A stretch of DNA of 13,527 nucleotides from contig DATHSN010000056.1 in the NCBI GenBank assembly GCA_035464115.1, positions 1 through 13,527 on the forward strand, given 5' to 3'. The position numbers were made by a program, and so were the translations under genes. This DNA comes from DATHSN01 sp035464115 (lineage in GTDB: Bacteria; Actinomycetota; Acidimicrobiia; Acidimicrobiales; SKKL01). This document shows positions 12,249 through 13,527 of this stretch, one piece after another. Position 1 is the stretch's first letter, and each line of letters begins with the position of its first letter. The notes below the pieces were generated by a model. That model had not been told where the DNA came from, made no database searches, and worked only from the letters and a program-made list of their open reading frames with translations.

Positions 12249-13527
12249 ATGGCTGAACCCATCACCGTCAGCGGTCCCATCACCGGGACCGACAAGACCA
12301 TGACCTTCGAGACCGGCCTGCTCGCTCCCCAGAGCCAGGGCGCGGTCGTGGCCACCATCGGCCGCACGAAGATCCTGATGACCGCCAACGCCGAGAAGTC
12401 CACCCGCGAGGGCATCGACTTCTTCCCGCTCACGGTCGACATCGAAGAGAAGCGCTACGCCGCCGGCATCATCCCCGGCTCGGTGTTCCGCAAGGAGGGT
12501 CGCCCCTCCGACGAGGCCATCCTCACCTGCCGGCTCATCGACCGTCCGCTGCGCCCCTCGTTCGCCGAGGGCTACCGCAACGAGACCCAGATCATCGGCA
12601 CCGTGCTCGGCGCCGACATGCACAACCCCCACGACGTGCTGGCCATCAACGGCGCCAGCGCCGCCCTCATGATCTCGGGCATCCCGTTCGAGGGCCCGAT
12701 CGGCGCGGTGCGCCTCGCCTACACCGCCGACGGCACCTGGCTGCCGCACCCCACCTACCAGGAGGGCGACGAGTCCACCTTCGAGCTGGTGGTGGCCGGT
12801 CGCGAGACCCACGACGGCAGCGACATCGCGGTGATGATGGTCGAGGCCGGCGGCACCGAGGACTCGTGGAAGCACTACGAGCAGGGCGCGCCGAAGGTCA
12901 CCGAGGAGGCCATCGCCGAGGGCCTCGAGGCCTCCAAGACCTGGATCCGTGAGTCCATCGCCCTGCAGCGCGAGCTCGTCGCCGCCGCCGGCGTGCGCGA
13001 CCCGCTGCCGTTCACGCCGGGCCGCGACTACGACGACGACGTCATCGCCCGTGTGCGCGAGGTCGGGGGCGACGCCCTCGCGGCGGCGTCCACCATCGCC
13101 GACAAGACCGAGCGCAACGCCGCCACCGACGCCGCCACCGCCGACATCAAGGCGGCCCTCGCCGACGAGTTCGCCGGGCGCGAGCGCGAGGTGAGCGCAG
13201 CCATCAAGGCCGTCAACAAGCAGGCGATCCGCGCCCGCGTGGTCAACGAGGGCGTGCGCATCGACGGCCGGGCCCCGGCCGACATCCGCCCCGTGAGCTG
13301 CCAGGTGGCCCTGCTGCCCACCGCCCACGGCTCGGGCCTGTTCCAGCGGGGCGAGACCCAGGTGCTCAACGTCACGACGCTCGGCACCAAGCGCATGGAT
13401 CAGATGATCGACGGCATCGACCCGGTCACCCGCAAGCGCTACCTGCACCACTACCACTTCCCGCCCTTCTCCCCCGGCGAGCCCGGCTTCATGCGTGGGC
13501 CCAAGCGCCGCGAGATCGGCCACGGCG
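12249..13527 (+). CDS. pnp: Polyribonucleotide nucleotidyltransferase (PNPase), 3' end outside window
   Basis: PNPase degrades RNA 3'-to-5' using phosphate and can add nucleotides in reverse. The frame opens at ATG 12249 (SD GAGGAG, 5-nt spacer) and runs to the window end, with 426 residues visible. The first RNase PH domain shows FETGLLAPQSQGAVVATIGRT and FFPLTVDIEEKRYAAGIIPG, followed by SVFRKEGRPSDEAILTCRLI and DRPLRPSF. A helical linker domain (residues ~240-330) follows. The second, catalytic RNase PH domain begins at GVRIDGRAPADIRPVSC (335) and continues with GSGLFQRGETQVLNVTTLG and HHYHFPPFSPGEPGF. The remaining catalytic core and the KH and S1 domains should lie downstream. The sequence looks like the actinobacterial (GPSI-type) PNPase. 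The call is secure. Confidence 0.98.
   Translation, partial: MAEPITVSGPITGTDKTMTFETGLLAPQSQGAVVATIGRTKILMTANAEKSTREGIDFFPLTVDIEEKRYAAGIIPGSVFRKEGRPSDEAILTCRLIDRPLRPSFAEGYRNETQIIGTVLGADMHNPHDVLAINGASAALMISGIPFEGPIGAVRLAYTADGTWLPHPTYQEGDESTFELVVAGRETHDGSDIAVMMVEAGGTEDSWKHYEQGAPKVTEEAIAEGLEASKTWIRESIALQRELVAAAGVRDPLPFTPGRDYDDDVIARVREVGGDALAAASTIADKTERNAATDAATADIKAALADEFAGREREVSAAIKAVNKQAIRARVVNEGVRIDGRAPADIRPVSCQVALLPTAHGSGLFQRGETQVLNVTTLGTKRMDQMIDGIDPVTRKRYLHHYHFPPFSPGEPGFMRGPKRREIGHG

Noticed and set aside
12030..13523. Minus-strand open frame of 497 codons
   Set aside because: It lies antisense to pnp and partly rpsO, whose plus-strand products are unmistakable. The frame is open because of high GC and has a Gly/His/Val-rich composition without family motifs.
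1..13527. Defence, phage, toxin-antitoxin or CRISPR system
   Set aside because: No repeats with regular spacing, no integrase, transposase or nuclease genes, and no small toxin-antitoxin pairs were seen. The genes present are housekeeping, transport and small-enzyme genes.

Overview
The window is very GC-rich (roughly 70%) chromosomal DNA of a high-GC Gram-positive bacterium. The actinobacterial-style translation gene order, the PNPase and IF2 sequences and the GTG/TTG starts with strong Shine-Dalgarno (SD) sequences suggest Actinomycetota, perhaps class Acidimicrobiia. The class is inferred from gene content and composition only. No tRNA, rRNA, insertion sequence, CRISPR array, prophage or defence gene was seen.

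Left block (1-4804, plus strand): a tightly packed translation/RNA-maturation operon, infB (5' end outside the window) - ylxP/DUF503 - rbfA - truB - ribF. Neighbours overlap by 4 bp or lie 11-12 bp apart. Right block (11676-13527, plus strand): rpsO and the 5' part of pnp, with a candidate promoter, a hairpin-containing rpsO leader and a 12-bp hairpin between the two genes. In many bacteria these two blocks are adjacent (infB-rbfA-truB-ribF-rpsO-pnp).

Between them lie about 6.9 kb. First comes a small plus-strand VOC-fold protein (4996-5382). Then follow eight minus-strand genes, read from 11529 down to 5404: a ribokinase-like PfkB kinase, a second VOC protein, riboflavin synthase (ribE, TTG start), an ABC transporter of the NMT1/THI5/SsuABC type (ATPase, permease, lipoprotein binding protein), a small signal-peptide-plus-one-helix membrane protein, and a TSUP (TauE/SafE) exporter. 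The run from ribE to TauE is nearly gapless. ribE and the ATPase share an ATGA overlap, ATPase and permease overlap, and the small membrane protein and TauE overlap by 17 bp, so these six genes look co-transcribed.

The most interesting point is the translational coupling of riboflavin synthase to an NMT1-type ABC importer. Two readings compete: a flavin or flavin-precursor (RibXY-like) importer with its own ATPase, or an organosulfonate importer with a sulfite/anion exporter (TauE), FMN supply being linked through ribE. The window does not settle which. No FMN or TPP riboswitch was recognised. The rest of the window is ordinary housekeeping DNA.
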